From contig CAZVES010000118.1 of the NCBI GenBank assembly GCA_964625835.1, forward strand, positions 1 through 7,623: a DNA stretch of 7,623 nt, in the 5' to 3' direction. The notes under the pieces were generated by a model. That model was not told the DNA's origin. It saw nothing but the letters and a program-made list of their open reading frames with translations, and ran no database searches. A program made the position numbers and the translations under genes. Source of the DNA: UBA5336 sp964625835. Lineage in GTDB: Bacteria; Pseudomonadota; Alphaproteobacteria; Caulobacterales; Hyphomonadaceae. Below are positions 1-6,074 of this stretch, in pieces; position 1 is the stretch's first letter, and each line of letters starts with the position of its first letter.

Positions 1-20
1 CCAGCCGCTCCCGGACCGCT

Positions 21-770
21 CTATCCGCCGATGTCATAGACCAGAGCGATGCGGGTGGCCGTGTCGGTGTCTTCAAAGCCTTCCGGTGGATTGGTGTCAT
101 GGCGCACATCGAAGGATACGCGGGCCGAGAATGCCCCGGTCAGCTTTGCGGTGACCGCAGCCACATTGACCAACTGCGTGGTCTCCTCCGCGTAGAGCAC
201 GTCGGTGTCATTGGAGAAGGATACATTGTCGTTGAAGGCGTGGGCAAAGTTCGAGGCCGCAAACACTGAAAAGCTCTCCGCGGTCTCGGCCGGGAAGACC
301 TCGCCGTCCACGGTGAAGGCACGGACCTCGTCTATTTTCAGGCCCGGCCCGCCTTCCAGAGACCAGGTGGTGGCGTCGCTGTCGAACACCAGATACCCAA
401 GGCCGGCGCCGACAAAGGCGCGGTTCTCGAAACCGGAGAACTCGTCAATTTCATAAGACATTCGGCCAAATCCATAGAGGCGATCATTGATCTGTCTGTC
501 GAGCTGGCCGGCCAGGAAAATCCGGTTCTGGGTTTCCGTGCCATCGGTTTCCCCGAAATCGGCCTGGGCATCCAGCGCGGCTTTCCAGGCCTGGGTCTCA
601 CGCGAAAGGTCAAGACCCAGTCCCAGGTCGGTGGTTTCCGTGTTTCCCGAGGTGACGCCGGCATTGAAGGCGCCCTCTCCGGACCAGTTGGCATCTTGTG
701 CAAGGGCAGGCCCGCCGGCGAGCATGAGAGCCACCCCCAATGCGGCGCAGGCTTTCTTGTGGTTTTTCAT
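21..770 (-). CDS. DUF481 family outer-membrane protein (YdiY-like), secreted
   Basis: The 249-residue product starts with a clear Sec signal peptide: a basic N-terminus (MKNHKK), a hydrophobic core (about residues 8-20) and an AxA site ending in ALA, with cleavage predicted after Ala24. The mature part begins with WSGEGAFNAGVTSGNTETT, the typical opening of DUF481 (salt-induced outer-membrane protein YdiY) proteins. It continues as alternating polar/aromatic segments ending at YDIGG, consistent with an outer-membrane beta-barrel. Length matches the family. The start is supported by a GAAGGG Shine-Dalgarno (plus-strand 777-783) six bases before ATG. It is transcribed divergently from the arginine cluster and no functional link is evident. 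The biochemical role of the family is not known; salt or alkaline induction in other bacteria is a family observation, not seen here. The stop is TAG at 21-23; only 20 bases lie beyond it and no terminator is visible. I am confident of the family and localisation, not of the function. Confidence 0.87.
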   Translation of the reverse strand: MKNHKKACAALGVALMLAGGPALAQDANWSGEGAFNAGVTSGNTETTDLGLGLDLSRETQAWKAALDAQADFGETDGTETQNRIFLAGQLDRQINDRLYGFGRMSYEIDEFSGFENRAFVGAGLGYLVFDSDATTWSLEGGPGLKIDEVRAFTVDGEVFPAETAESFSVFAASNFAHAFNDNVSFSNDTDVLYAEETTQLVNVAAVTAKLTGAFSARVSFDVRHDTNPPEGFEDTDTATRIALVYDIGG

Positions 771-924
771 TGCAGTATCCCTTCAGAGGCGCAAAGCACC
801 TGGCGCATGTGTCGGTGGAATGTGGCGAAAACCAGTTCAGGACTGCGCCTTTCGCGCGCCTGTTGTTGCGATGCAACGATAGCTGGGGCTTGAAAGCGCG
901 GCAGGGGCGTGAAACCAAGTGGAT
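771..924. promoter_or_regulatory. Divergent intergenic region between the DUF481 gene and the ast cluster
   Basis: These 154 bases separate two divergent transcription units and must hold the promoters for both. On the minus side the Shine-Dalgarno GAAGGG (777-783) serves the DUF481 gene. I see no strong -35/-10 pair for either direction. A weak reading for the plus strand is TTGCGA (867-872) followed after 17 bases by TTGAAA (890-895), which is a poor -10. I did not find a convincing sigma-54 element with the GG/GC spacing, although E. coli ast uses one. The only distinct structure is the palindrome at 865-877. Longer reading frames crossing this stretch are out-of-frame shadows. Confidence 0.5.
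865..877. promoter_or_regulatory. Perfect 13-bp inverted repeat, candidate operator
   Basis: GTTGC-GAT-GCAAC has two perfect 5-bp arms around a 3-base centre. It lies 48 bases before the small gene of the ast cluster and about 95 bases before the DUF481 start. The size and symmetry fit a dimeric regulator half-site pair. It is too short, and has no T-run, for an intrinsic terminator. Arginine succinyltransferase operons are controlled by different regulators in different bacteria (ArgR of AraC type in Pseudomonas, NtrC/ArgR in E. coli), so the regulator cannot be named from this site. A chance palindrome remains possible. Confidence 0.3.
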
Positions 925-1089
925 ATGGATGAAATTTCGAGTCTTTCCCCTGAGGATAAGGCCGCCAGCGAGCGCCTCGCCGATGCCTCTGGGTTCATGG
1001 TCAAGCGCGCGAGCCTTTCGGCGCTGATCCTGAACCGGGTCGCTGACGGACGCATTCATGCGGCAAGGATAAAGGCGCTGATGGGGTGA
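925..1089 (+). CDS. Small unrecognised protein (54 aa) translationally coupled to astA
   Basis: An ATG at 925 opens a 54-codon frame ending in TGA at 1087-1089. The product starts MDEISSLSPEDKAASERLAD and ends RIHAARIKALMG. The first third is acidic and the last third is basic with alternating hydrophobic residues, so a short helical, soluble protein is likely. There is no signal peptide, membrane span or cysteine. The stop overlaps the GTG start of astA as GTGA, the arrangement expected of translational coupling, and the codons show the G/C-rich third positions of the neighbouring genes. A GTG at 919 in the same frame is an alternative start, 11 bases after AGGGG (903-907); ATG 925 itself has little Shine-Dalgarno. 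I do not recognise a family. It could be a small accessory or regulatory protein of the arginine pathway, or mainly an upstream frame that controls astA translation. It is not an N-terminal part of AstA, being in a different frame. Confidence 0.62.
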   Translation: MDEISSLSPEDKAASERLADASGFMVKRASLSALILNRVADGRIHAARIKALMG

Positions 1090-2117
1090 ACGAGCCGCGC
1101 TTTGTCATACGCCCCTCCAGGCTCGATGATATTGAGGCCGTGATGGATCTGGCCGAACTGTCCGGGCCCGGCTTCACCTCGCTCCCGGTGAATGAGGCGT
1201 TGCTGCGCAGCCGGCTGGAAGATTCCGACAAGGCGTTTCGCGGCAAGACCGACAAGCCCCAGACCGGCAAGTTCCTGATGATCCTGGAGGACCGCGAGGA
1301 TGGCGCGGTGGGCGGATGCTGTGCCGTGAAGGCGGGGGTCGGGATCGACTATCCCTTCTTCAACTACCGCATCATCACGCTGGCTCAGGCCAGCCAGGCC
1401 GCTGACCGGCGTTTCGATATGGACGCGCTGGTCCTGACCAACGAGTTCGTCGGCTATACAGAGGTGGGGACTCTGTTCGTTCGCCCGCAGATGCGCGGCA
1501 AGGGCGTCGGGCGTCTGGTGGCCCAGTCGCGCTATCTGCTCATGGCCGCCGCGCCGGACGCGTTCAGCGAGCAGGTGCTGGCCGAACTGCGCGGTGTCGT
1601 GGATGAGGAAGGCGCCACCCCGTTCTGGGACTGCCTTGGCCGACACTTCTTTCGCATGAGTTTTCCCGAGGCCGATTTCCTGTCAGCCATCAGCGACAAC
1701 CAGTTCATACTGGACCTTATGCCGAAATATCCGGTCTATGTGGACCTGCTGCCCCCCGAAGCGCGTGAGGTGATCGGGCGCTGTCACAGCCACGGCGTGG
1801 GCGCACTGAAACTGCTGGAGTGGGAAGGGTTCCGCTTCGAACGGGTGGTGGACATTTTTGACGGTGGCCCTCTCGTCAAGTGCGAGCGCCAGAACATACG
1901 GACCATCAGGGAAAGCCGGGTGTTCCAACTCGAGGCGGGCGAGGTGGGCGACGAAGCTGGCGATGCCCTGATCTCCAGCAACAAGCTTCCCAATTACCGC
2001 GTTGTGACAGCACCTGCAATTCTGGAGAAAGACCGCTTGGTCGCTACGCCTGGCGTGTTCGACGCGCTTGAAGTGAAGCCGGGTGACCCGGTGCGGGTCT
2101 GGATGAGGAGCGCGTGA
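1086..2117 (+). CDS. astA: Arginine N-succinyltransferase (AstA)
   Basis: The enzyme transfers succinyl from succinyl-CoA to the alpha-amino group of L-arginine, the first step of the cytoplasmic AST arginine-degradation pathway. The 343-residue length matches E. coli AstA (about 344). Family landmarks are the N-terminal FVIRPSRLDDIEAVMDLAEL with TSLPVNEA (31-38), the GNAT-like CoA loop VRPQMRGKGVGRLV (132-145), RGVVDEEGATPFWDCLGRHFF (169-189), LMPKYPVY (211-218), the histidine region GRCHSHG (231-237) that holds the proposed catalytic His, and DIFDGGP (256-262). The start is GTG at 1086: no earlier in-frame start exists, and it gives the usual AstA N-terminus. It overlaps the small upstream gene by 4 nt (GTGA), so initiation probably depends on coupling; AAAGG at 1071-1075 could act as Shine-Dalgarno. 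astD begins immediately after its TGA. A two-subunit AruF/AruG-type paralogue is possible, but a single gene is present here. Confidence 0.95.
   Translation: MNEPRFVIRPSRLDDIEAVMDLAELSGPGFTSLPVNEALLRSRLEDSDKAFRGKTDKPQTGKFLMILEDREDGAVGGCCAVKAGVGIDYPFFNYRIITLAQASQAADRRFDMDALVLTNEFVGYTEVGTLFVRPQMRGKGVGRLVAQSRYLLMAAAPDAFSEQVLAELRGVVDEEGATPFWDCLGRHFFRMSFPEADFLSAISDNQFILDLMPKYPVYVDLLPPEAREVIGRCHSHGVGALKLLEWEGFRFERVVDIFDGGPLVKCERQNIRTIRESRVFQLEAGEVGDEAGDALISSNKLPNYRVVTAPAILEKDRLVATPGVFDALEVKPGDPVRVWMRSA
2104..2110 (+). promoter_or_regulatory. Ribosome binding site of astD inside the astA end
   Basis: TGAGGAG lies in the last codons of astA, 7 bases before the astD ATG. It fixes the astD start and shows that astA and astD are translated as neighbours on one mRNA. 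Confidence 0.75.
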
Positions 2118-3575
2118 ATGAGTGGGCAGGATGTCTTTGTGAATGGTCGCTGGCAAGCCGGGAAGGGTGGGGCCTTCTCAAGCACGTGCCCTGCAACGGG
2201 CGAGACCGTGTGGACAGGCCATGCTGCCGATCCGGGGCAGGTCAAAGAAGCTGTAGGGGCGGCACGCGCGGCATTTGAAGGCTGGTCGCGCACGCCCCAG
2301 TCCGAGCGCACGCGCGTGATCGAGGCCTATGGCGAGGCCCTGGCTGCGAGAAAGGACGAAATCGCAAGAACCATTTCCCGGGATATGGGCAAGGCCCTGT
2401 GGGACTCAACCGGTGAGGCCGGTGCCATGATTGGCAAAATTGCCCTGTCCATTGCCGCCCAGGCTGAACGGGCCGGCGGGGATATGAAGGACGCCCCCTT
2501 CGGCAGCATGCACCTCACCCACCGGCCCCATGGCGTCATGGCCGTGTTTGGACCATTCAATTTTCCGGGTCACTTGCCCAATGGCCATATCGTCCCGGCC
2601 CTTCTGGCTGGTAACACCTGTGTGTTCAAGCCATCCGAGCTTGCCCCGGCCGTGGCGACGATCATGGTTGAGTGTTTCCAGGACGCGGGCCTGCCGGAGG
2701 GGTGCCTGAACCTGGTGCAGGGCGGCCGCGAGACGGGCGGGGCCTTGCTTGAAGCCGACATTGATGGCCTGCTGTTCACGGGTTCTGCCAGCACGGGCAC
2801 CTTCTTTCACAAGCACTTTGGAGGACGCCCGGAGATTCTCCTCGCGCTCGAAATGGGCGGGAACAATCCGTTGATCTGCTGGCAACCGGCAGATGCCGAA
2901 GCGGCCGCCGACATCGCCGCCCAGGGCGCTTTCATCACCACGGGCCAGCGCTGCTCATGCTCACGCCGCGTGATCGTGCCGGAGGGAAGCTGGGGCGATG
3001 AAGTGGTCGATGCCATCCTCGCTCGGGCGGAGGGGCTGAAGATCGGCAAGTGGAATGATGAGGGCGTTTTCATGGGACCTCTGGTTTCGCCCGATGCGGC
3101 CAGCGCTGCCGTGGATTTCCAGGCGATGCTCGAATCCAAGGGCGCACGCATACTGACCCCGCTTGTCCAGGCAGAGGCCGACCGCGGTTTCGTCACGGCT
3201 GGCGTGGTGGAGGTGACAGATGCATCGGGCGTTCCGGACGAAGAATTGTTCGGCCCCCTGATGCAGGTCATCCGCGTGCCGGATTTCGACACCGCCATCA
3301 AGGTTGCCAATGCCACGCGGTATGGGCTTGCAGGCGGCCTTGTGTGTGATGACGACATGGCCTGGATCATGGCCAGCGAGCGCATGCGTGCAGGAATCCT
3401 CAACCGCAACAGGCCCACGGCCGGCGCCAGCGGTGCGATGCCATTTGGTGGTCCGGGCCTGTCGGGCAACCATCGGCCGAGCGCCTGGTATGCGGCCGAT
3501 TATTGTGCATGGCCCCAGGCCAGCCAGGTCGCTGATACGGCGAGCCGCATGCCGGCCCAGGGGTTTCCCCGATGA
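2118..3575 (+). CDS. astD: N-succinylglutamate 5-semialdehyde dehydrogenase (AstD)
   Basis: This NAD-dependent aldehyde dehydrogenase oxidises N-succinylglutamate 5-semialdehyde to N-succinylglutamate, the fourth AST step. The 485-residue protein (E. coli AstD about 492) starts with VFVNGRW and has the full ALDH fold signatures: FGPFNFPGHLPNGH (144-157) with the oxyanion Asn148, cofactor strand FKPSELAP (170-177), FTGSASTG (220-227), the general base in LEMGGNNP (Glu245), the nucleophile in TTGQRCSCSRR (Cys279), EELFGP (375-380), and the C-terminal PFGGPGLSGNHRPSAWYAAD (442-461). The last block with its NHRPSA sequence is typical of AstD rather than of generic ALDHs. All catalytic residues are present. 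The ATG follows the astA stop with no gap (TGAATG) and has a GAGGAG ribosome site. Its end overlaps astB by 4 nt (ATGA). The operon context removes most ambiguity about its substrate. Confidence 0.95.
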   Translation: MSGQDVFVNGRWQAGKGGAFSSTCPATGETVWTGHAADPGQVKEAVGAARAAFEGWSRTPQSERTRVIEAYGEALAARKDEIARTISRDMGKALWDSTGEAGAMIGKIALSIAAQAERAGGDMKDAPFGSMHLTHRPHGVMAVFGPFNFPGHLPNGHIVPALLAGNTCVFKPSELAPAVATIMVECFQDAGLPEGCLNLVQGGRETGGALLEADIDGLLFTGSASTGTFFHKHFGGRPEILLALEMGGNNPLICWQPADAEAAADIAAQGAFITTGQRCSCSRRVIVPEGSWGDEVVDAILARAEGLKIGKWNDEGVFMGPLVSPDAASAAVDFQAMLESKGARILTPLVQAEADRGFVTAGVVEVTDASGVPDEELFGPLMQVIRVPDFDTAIKVANATRYGLAGGLVCDDDMAWIMASERMRAGILNRNRPTAGASGAMPFGGPGLSGNHRPSAWYAADYCAWPQASQVADTASRMPAQGFPR

Positions 3576-4915
3576 ATGCGGTCGAAGCCAATTTCGATGG
3601 CCTGATCGGTCCGACACACAATTATGGCGGACTGAGCGATGGCAACCTGGCCAGTTCAAGGAATGCCGGTGACGTCTCCAACCCGCGCGAGGCCGCACTC
3701 CAGGGCCTGGAAAAGATGCGGATGATGGTGCGCACGGGCCTCGTCCAGGGCGTTTTCCCGCCCCAGCCGCGCCCCGATGACTGGACCTTTATCGACACGC
3801 GCCTGATCGCAGAACACACCGCCTTTGACGCCGCGCGCGATATCCCCCGGGCGGCGGCGGCCGACCCGAGACTGCTGAAAGTGGCATTCAGCGCCAGTTC
3901 CATGTGGGCCGCCAATGCCGCCACCGTTTCCCCCTCGGCCGACACGCTCGACGGCGAACTGAAGCTGACGGCGGCCAACCTCACCACAATGCTCCACCGC
4001 AGTTTCGAACATGCCAACACGGCCGAGATGCTCCGTCAGGTTTTCAGGTCGACTGCGAATGTGCCTGCGGGGCGGGTTTTTCCGGCCTTGCATCCCCATC
4101 CTGATTTTGGTGACGAGGGTGCCGCCAACCATGTGCGGCTGTGCGCGGAACACGGCGGCGAAGGTGTGGAAGTCTTCGTTTACGGGCGCGCGGCGGGCGA
4201 GAGCACCCATGGGTTTCCCGCGCGACAAACCCTCGAAGCGAGCCAGGCCGTGGCGCGCGCCCACGGCCTCAGACCCGAGCGGACCGTGTTTGCCAGGCAA
4301 GCCCGCAGGGCGATCGACGCCGGGGCGTTTCACAATGATGTTGTGTGTGTCGGAAGCCTCGACACCCTGTTTTTCCACGAGTTTGCGTTTGAAGATACAG
4401 CGGGCACACTGGATGCCATCCGGGTGGCGGCAAGCGGGCTTTTCCAGTTGCAGCCCGTCATGGTGCCCGATGGGGATGTGCCGCTGGCTGATGCGATCTC
4501 CAGTTATCTGTTCAATTCCCAACTGTTGCAGATGCCCAATGAGGACCGCCTTGTGCTGGTCGCGCCCACCGAGACACGCGACACGCCCAGCACGGCGCGG
4601 TATTGTGAGGCGTTGGTGGCTGGGAACGGGCCCATCGGGCGCGTGGAATATGTCGACGTGCGCCAGTCCATGCGCAATGGCGGTGGCCCGGCCTGCCTGC
4701 GCCTGCGCGTGGTGCTCACCGATGCTGAACTGGCCGCGGTCCATCCCGGAGTGATCCTGGACGAGGCGAAAATCGACAGGCTGCAGGAGATTGTCCGGCT
4801 GACCTATCGCGATGAACTGTCCCCTGCAGACTTCGCCGATCCGGACTTCGCCATTGAGGCGCTCGAGGCCTATGAGGCCATCGTGGCAGCTCTCGACCTG
4901 CCGAGCCTGGCCTGA
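3572..4915 (+). CDS. astB: N-succinylarginine dihydrolase (AstB)
   Basis: AstB hydrolyses N2-succinylarginine to N2-succinylornithine, two ammonia and CO2, the second AST step, in the cytoplasm. It belongs to the amidinotransferase/deiminase superfamily. The 447 residues equal the E. coli enzyme length. The N-terminus EANFDGLIGPTHNYGGLSDG (5-24) is the family hallmark. The triad expected from the E. coli enzyme (Glu174, His248, Cys365) is matched by Glu182 in DEGAANH (181-187), His254 in FHND (253-256) and Cys375 in NGGGPACLRLRV (369-380). HGFPARQT (213-220) is also conserved. ATG 3572 overlaps the astD stop by 4 nt and no better start lies nearby. The maiA-like gene follows 10 bases after its TGA, whose flanking bases form that gene's ribosome site. 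Long antisense reading frames across this gene are GC-bias shadows. Confidence 0.95.
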   Translation: MNAVEANFDGLIGPTHNYGGLSDGNLASSRNAGDVSNPREAALQGLEKMRMMVRTGLVQGVFPPQPRPDDWTFIDTRLIAEHTAFDAARDIPRAAAADPRLLKVAFSASSMWAANAATVSPSADTLDGELKLTAANLTTMLHRSFEHANTAEMLRQVFRSTANVPAGRVFPALHPHPDFGDEGAANHVRLCAEHGGEGVEVFVYGRAAGESTHGFPARQTLEASQAVARAHGLRPERTVFARQARRAIDAGAFHNDVVCVGSLDTLFFHEFAFEDTAGTLDAIRVAASGLFQLQPVMVPDGDVPLADAISSYLFNSQLLQMPNEDRLVLVAPTETRDTPSTARYCEALVAGNGPIGRVEYVDVRQSMRNGGGPACLRLRVVLTDAELAAVHPGVILDEAKIDRLQEIVRLTYRDELSPADFADPDFAIEALEAYEAIVAALDLPSLA

Positions 4916-4919
4916 GGGG
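4914..4919 (+). promoter_or_regulatory. Ribosome binding site of the maiA-like gene, overlapping the astB stop
   Basis: GAGGGG starts within the astB TGA (4913-4915) and ends 6 bases before ATG 4926. It decides the maiA-like start over a longer upstream extension (ATG 4812) that would lie inside astB and encode no GST-like sequence. Confidence 0.75.
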
Positions 4920-4925
4920 TTTGGC

Positions 4926-5579
4926 ATGGACCTGAAACTCTACACCTATTGGCGCTCCTCGGCGGCCTATCGTGTCCGAATCGCACTGGATCTCAAGGGC
5001 GTGGACTATACGCGCGAACCAATAAACATTGCTCCGGGCGTGCTTGAGCATCGCGGCGATGCCTACCGGGCGGTCAATCCACAGATGCGCATTCCGAGCC
5101 TTCTGGTCGATGGCGCGGTCCTGACCCAGTCCATGGCCATACTGGAATGGATCGAGGAGACCTTCAGTTCGCCGCCGCTATTGCCCAAAGACCCGGTGCA
5201 GCGCGCCCAATGCCGCAGCTTTGCCCAGACCATTGCCAGCGACATTCACCCTGTCCAGAACATGTCCGTTCTTGCGGCACTTCGCAGCGAACATGGTGCG
5301 GACGACGCGGGCGTGCGCAGCTGGGCCCAGGGTGTGATGCGCCGTGGCTTCGAGGCGCTTGAGACCCAGGCGGCAGCGCGGGTAGAGCGTCCATTCCTGT
5401 TTGGTGAGGTGCCGACCCTTTCGGAGGTCTGCCTCGTGCCGCAGTTCTACAATGCCCGCCGGTTCGGGGTAGAGCTGGATGCTTATCCGCGCCTCGTTGA
5501 GATCGATGCGGCCGCACGGGCCTTGCCGGAGTTCCAGCGCGCTGCGCCAGAGTCCCAGCCGGACGCCCCTACATCCTAG
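4926..5579 (+). CDS. maiA: Zeta-class glutathione S-transferase / maleylacetoacetate isomerase
   Basis: The 217-residue product is a two-domain cytosolic GST of the zeta class. The thioredoxin-fold domain (about 1-80) has LYTYWRSSAAYRVRIALDLK (5-24), the zeta motif SSxxxRVR with the glutathione-activating serines at 11-12, the cis-proline segment NPQMRIPSLL (51-60), and QSMAILEWIEE (68-78), where Gln68-Ser69 contact glutathione. The helical domain has DIHPVQNMSVL (106-116), LVPQFYNARRF (170-180) and a C-terminal FQRAAPESQPDAP. Family members isomerise maleylacetoacetate to fumarylacetoacetate in tyrosine degradation with glutathione as cofactor. Here no hmgA, fahA or hpd lies nearby, and the gene instead sits 10 nt behind astB as apparent last gene of the arginine cluster, so its true substrate is open. 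The stop TAG overlaps the stop of the convergent hspQ gene. Family assignment is firm; the isomerase function is inferred. Confidence 0.88.
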   Translation: MDLKLYTYWRSSAAYRVRIALDLKGVDYTREPINIAPGVLEHRGDAYRAVNPQMRIPSLLVDGAVLTQSMAILEWIEETFSSPPLLPKDPVQRAQCRSFAQTIASDIHPVQNMSVLAALRSEHGADDAGVRSWAQGVMRRGFEALETQAAARVERPFLFGEVPTLSEVCLVPQFYNARRFGVELDAYPRLVEIDAAARALPEFQRAAPESQPDAPTS

Positions 5580-6022
5580 TTCGACATGCCCTGTTTCAGC
5601 ACATAGTGGCCGGCATTGAGCTCGAACATTTCAGTGATGTCGGGATGGCTAACGGGGGTGTCGCTGTCATCTGGCAGGAGGTTCTGTTCGCTGACATAGG
5701 CGACGTAATGCGTGCGCTCATTTTCGGCAAACAGGTGGTAATAAGGCTGGTCCTTGTGTGGGCGGACCTCCTCCGGGATCGATTCGTACCATTCATCCGT
5801 GTTCGCAAATTCGGGGTCTACGTCGAAGATCACGCCTCGAAACGGAAAGACACGGTGTTTCACAACCTGGCCGATCTGGTACCTGGCCTGGCGAGATCGC
5901 GACAGGAAATTGGGCCGCTCTCCGCCATAGGCAGCGGTTGCCGAAGCCGGTGTTCCAACAACGGTTTCGTCGCGGCGCAACTTGCGGGCAAGCTTTTGCA
6001 AAAATCGTGATGGACTACTCAT
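5576..6022 (-). CDS. hspQ: HspQ/YccV-domain protein (heat shock protein HspQ-like)
   Basis: The 148-residue protein holds the YccV-like domain (about 46-117): ARYQIGQVVKHRVFPFRGVI (46-65), FDVDPEF (66-72), DQPYYHLFAENE (91-102) and YVAYVSEQNLL (106-116), matching the HspQ pattern of FGIGQxVRH, VxDxDP, PWYHV and TYLAExxL. In enterobacteria HspQ (about 105 residues) was described as a hemimethylated-oriC-binding and heat-shock protein that affects DnaA stability and Lon specificity. This version is longer at both ends: a basic, low-complexity N-terminal 45 residues (FLQKLARKLRR) and a C-terminal HPDITEMFELNAGHYVLKQ segment. The start ATG at 6022 is preceded on its strand by AAGGGGG with a 4-base gap. 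An internal start would remove the extension, but none has as good a ribosome site. It converges with the maiA-like gene and shares the CTAG stop. The family call is good; the molecular role in this organism is unknown. Confidence 0.83.
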   Translation of the reverse strand: MSSPSRFLQKLARKLRRDETVVGTPASATAAYGGERPNFLSRSRQARYQIGQVVKHRVFPFRGVIFDVDPEFANTDEWYESIPEEVRPHKDQPYYHLFAENERTHYVAYVSEQNLLPDDSDTPVSHPDITEMFELNAGHYVLKQGMSN

Positions 6023-6062
6023 TACGCCCCCTTGTGCTACACCTTATAGCAAGGAACAAGAT
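6023..6062. promoter_or_regulatory. Short divergent promoter region between hspQ and the Ppx/GppA gene
   Basis: About 40-50 bases separate the two divergent starts. On the minus strand, TATAAG (plus-strand 6043-6048), 5 of 6 to the -10 consensus, lies about 20 bases before the hspQ ATG and is a plausible -10, but no good -35 sits 16-18 bases further out. I see no clear sigma-32 site despite the heat-shock family. For the plus strand, TTGCAA (5996-6001, inside hspQ) and TCATTA (6019-6024) are spaced 17 bases but match weakly. Confidence 0.3.
6051..6056 (+). promoter_or_regulatory. Shine-Dalgarno that suggests a TTG start for the Ppx/GppA gene
   Basis: AAGGAA stands 6 bases before an in-frame TTG at 6063 but 18 bases before the ATG at 6075, which has only a weak GGG (6065-6067) near it. 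If this is the true ribosome site, the protein starts four residues earlier. Confidence 0.4.
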
Positions 6063-6074
6063 TTGGGCCACACC

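Noticed and set aside
487..882. Plus-strand frame of 131 codons crossing the DUF481 gene and the divergent promoter region
   Set aside because: It lies mostly antisense to a gene with signal peptide and family signature; composition (Ser, Arg, Pro, Ala) is that of a shadow frame.
1056..1646. 196-codon antisense frame across the small gene and astA
   Set aside because: It has no ribosome site or recognisable domain and overlaps the firmly identified astA.
1386..3535. Near-identical 20-mers at 1386-1405 (astA) and 3516-3535 (astD), differing at one base
   Set aside because: Both are in frame and encode QASQ-x-AD with favoured codons. With only two copies and no flanking similarity, this is best explained by codon bias and chance.
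4812..4925. In-frame upstream extension of the maiA-like gene to ATG 4812
   Set aside because: It would overlap the end of astB by about 100 nt and encode residues unlike GSTs, while ATG 4926 has a good GAGGGG site and the canonical zeta-class N-terminus.
3656..4927. 423-codon open frame on the minus strand opposite astB
   Set aside because: AstB on the plus strand has all catalytic residues and full length. The antisense product shows no family features and is a GC-bias shadow.
5580..5640. Search for an intrinsic terminator at the maiA/hspQ convergence
   Set aside because: No GC hairpin followed by a T-run is visible on either strand around 5540-5640.
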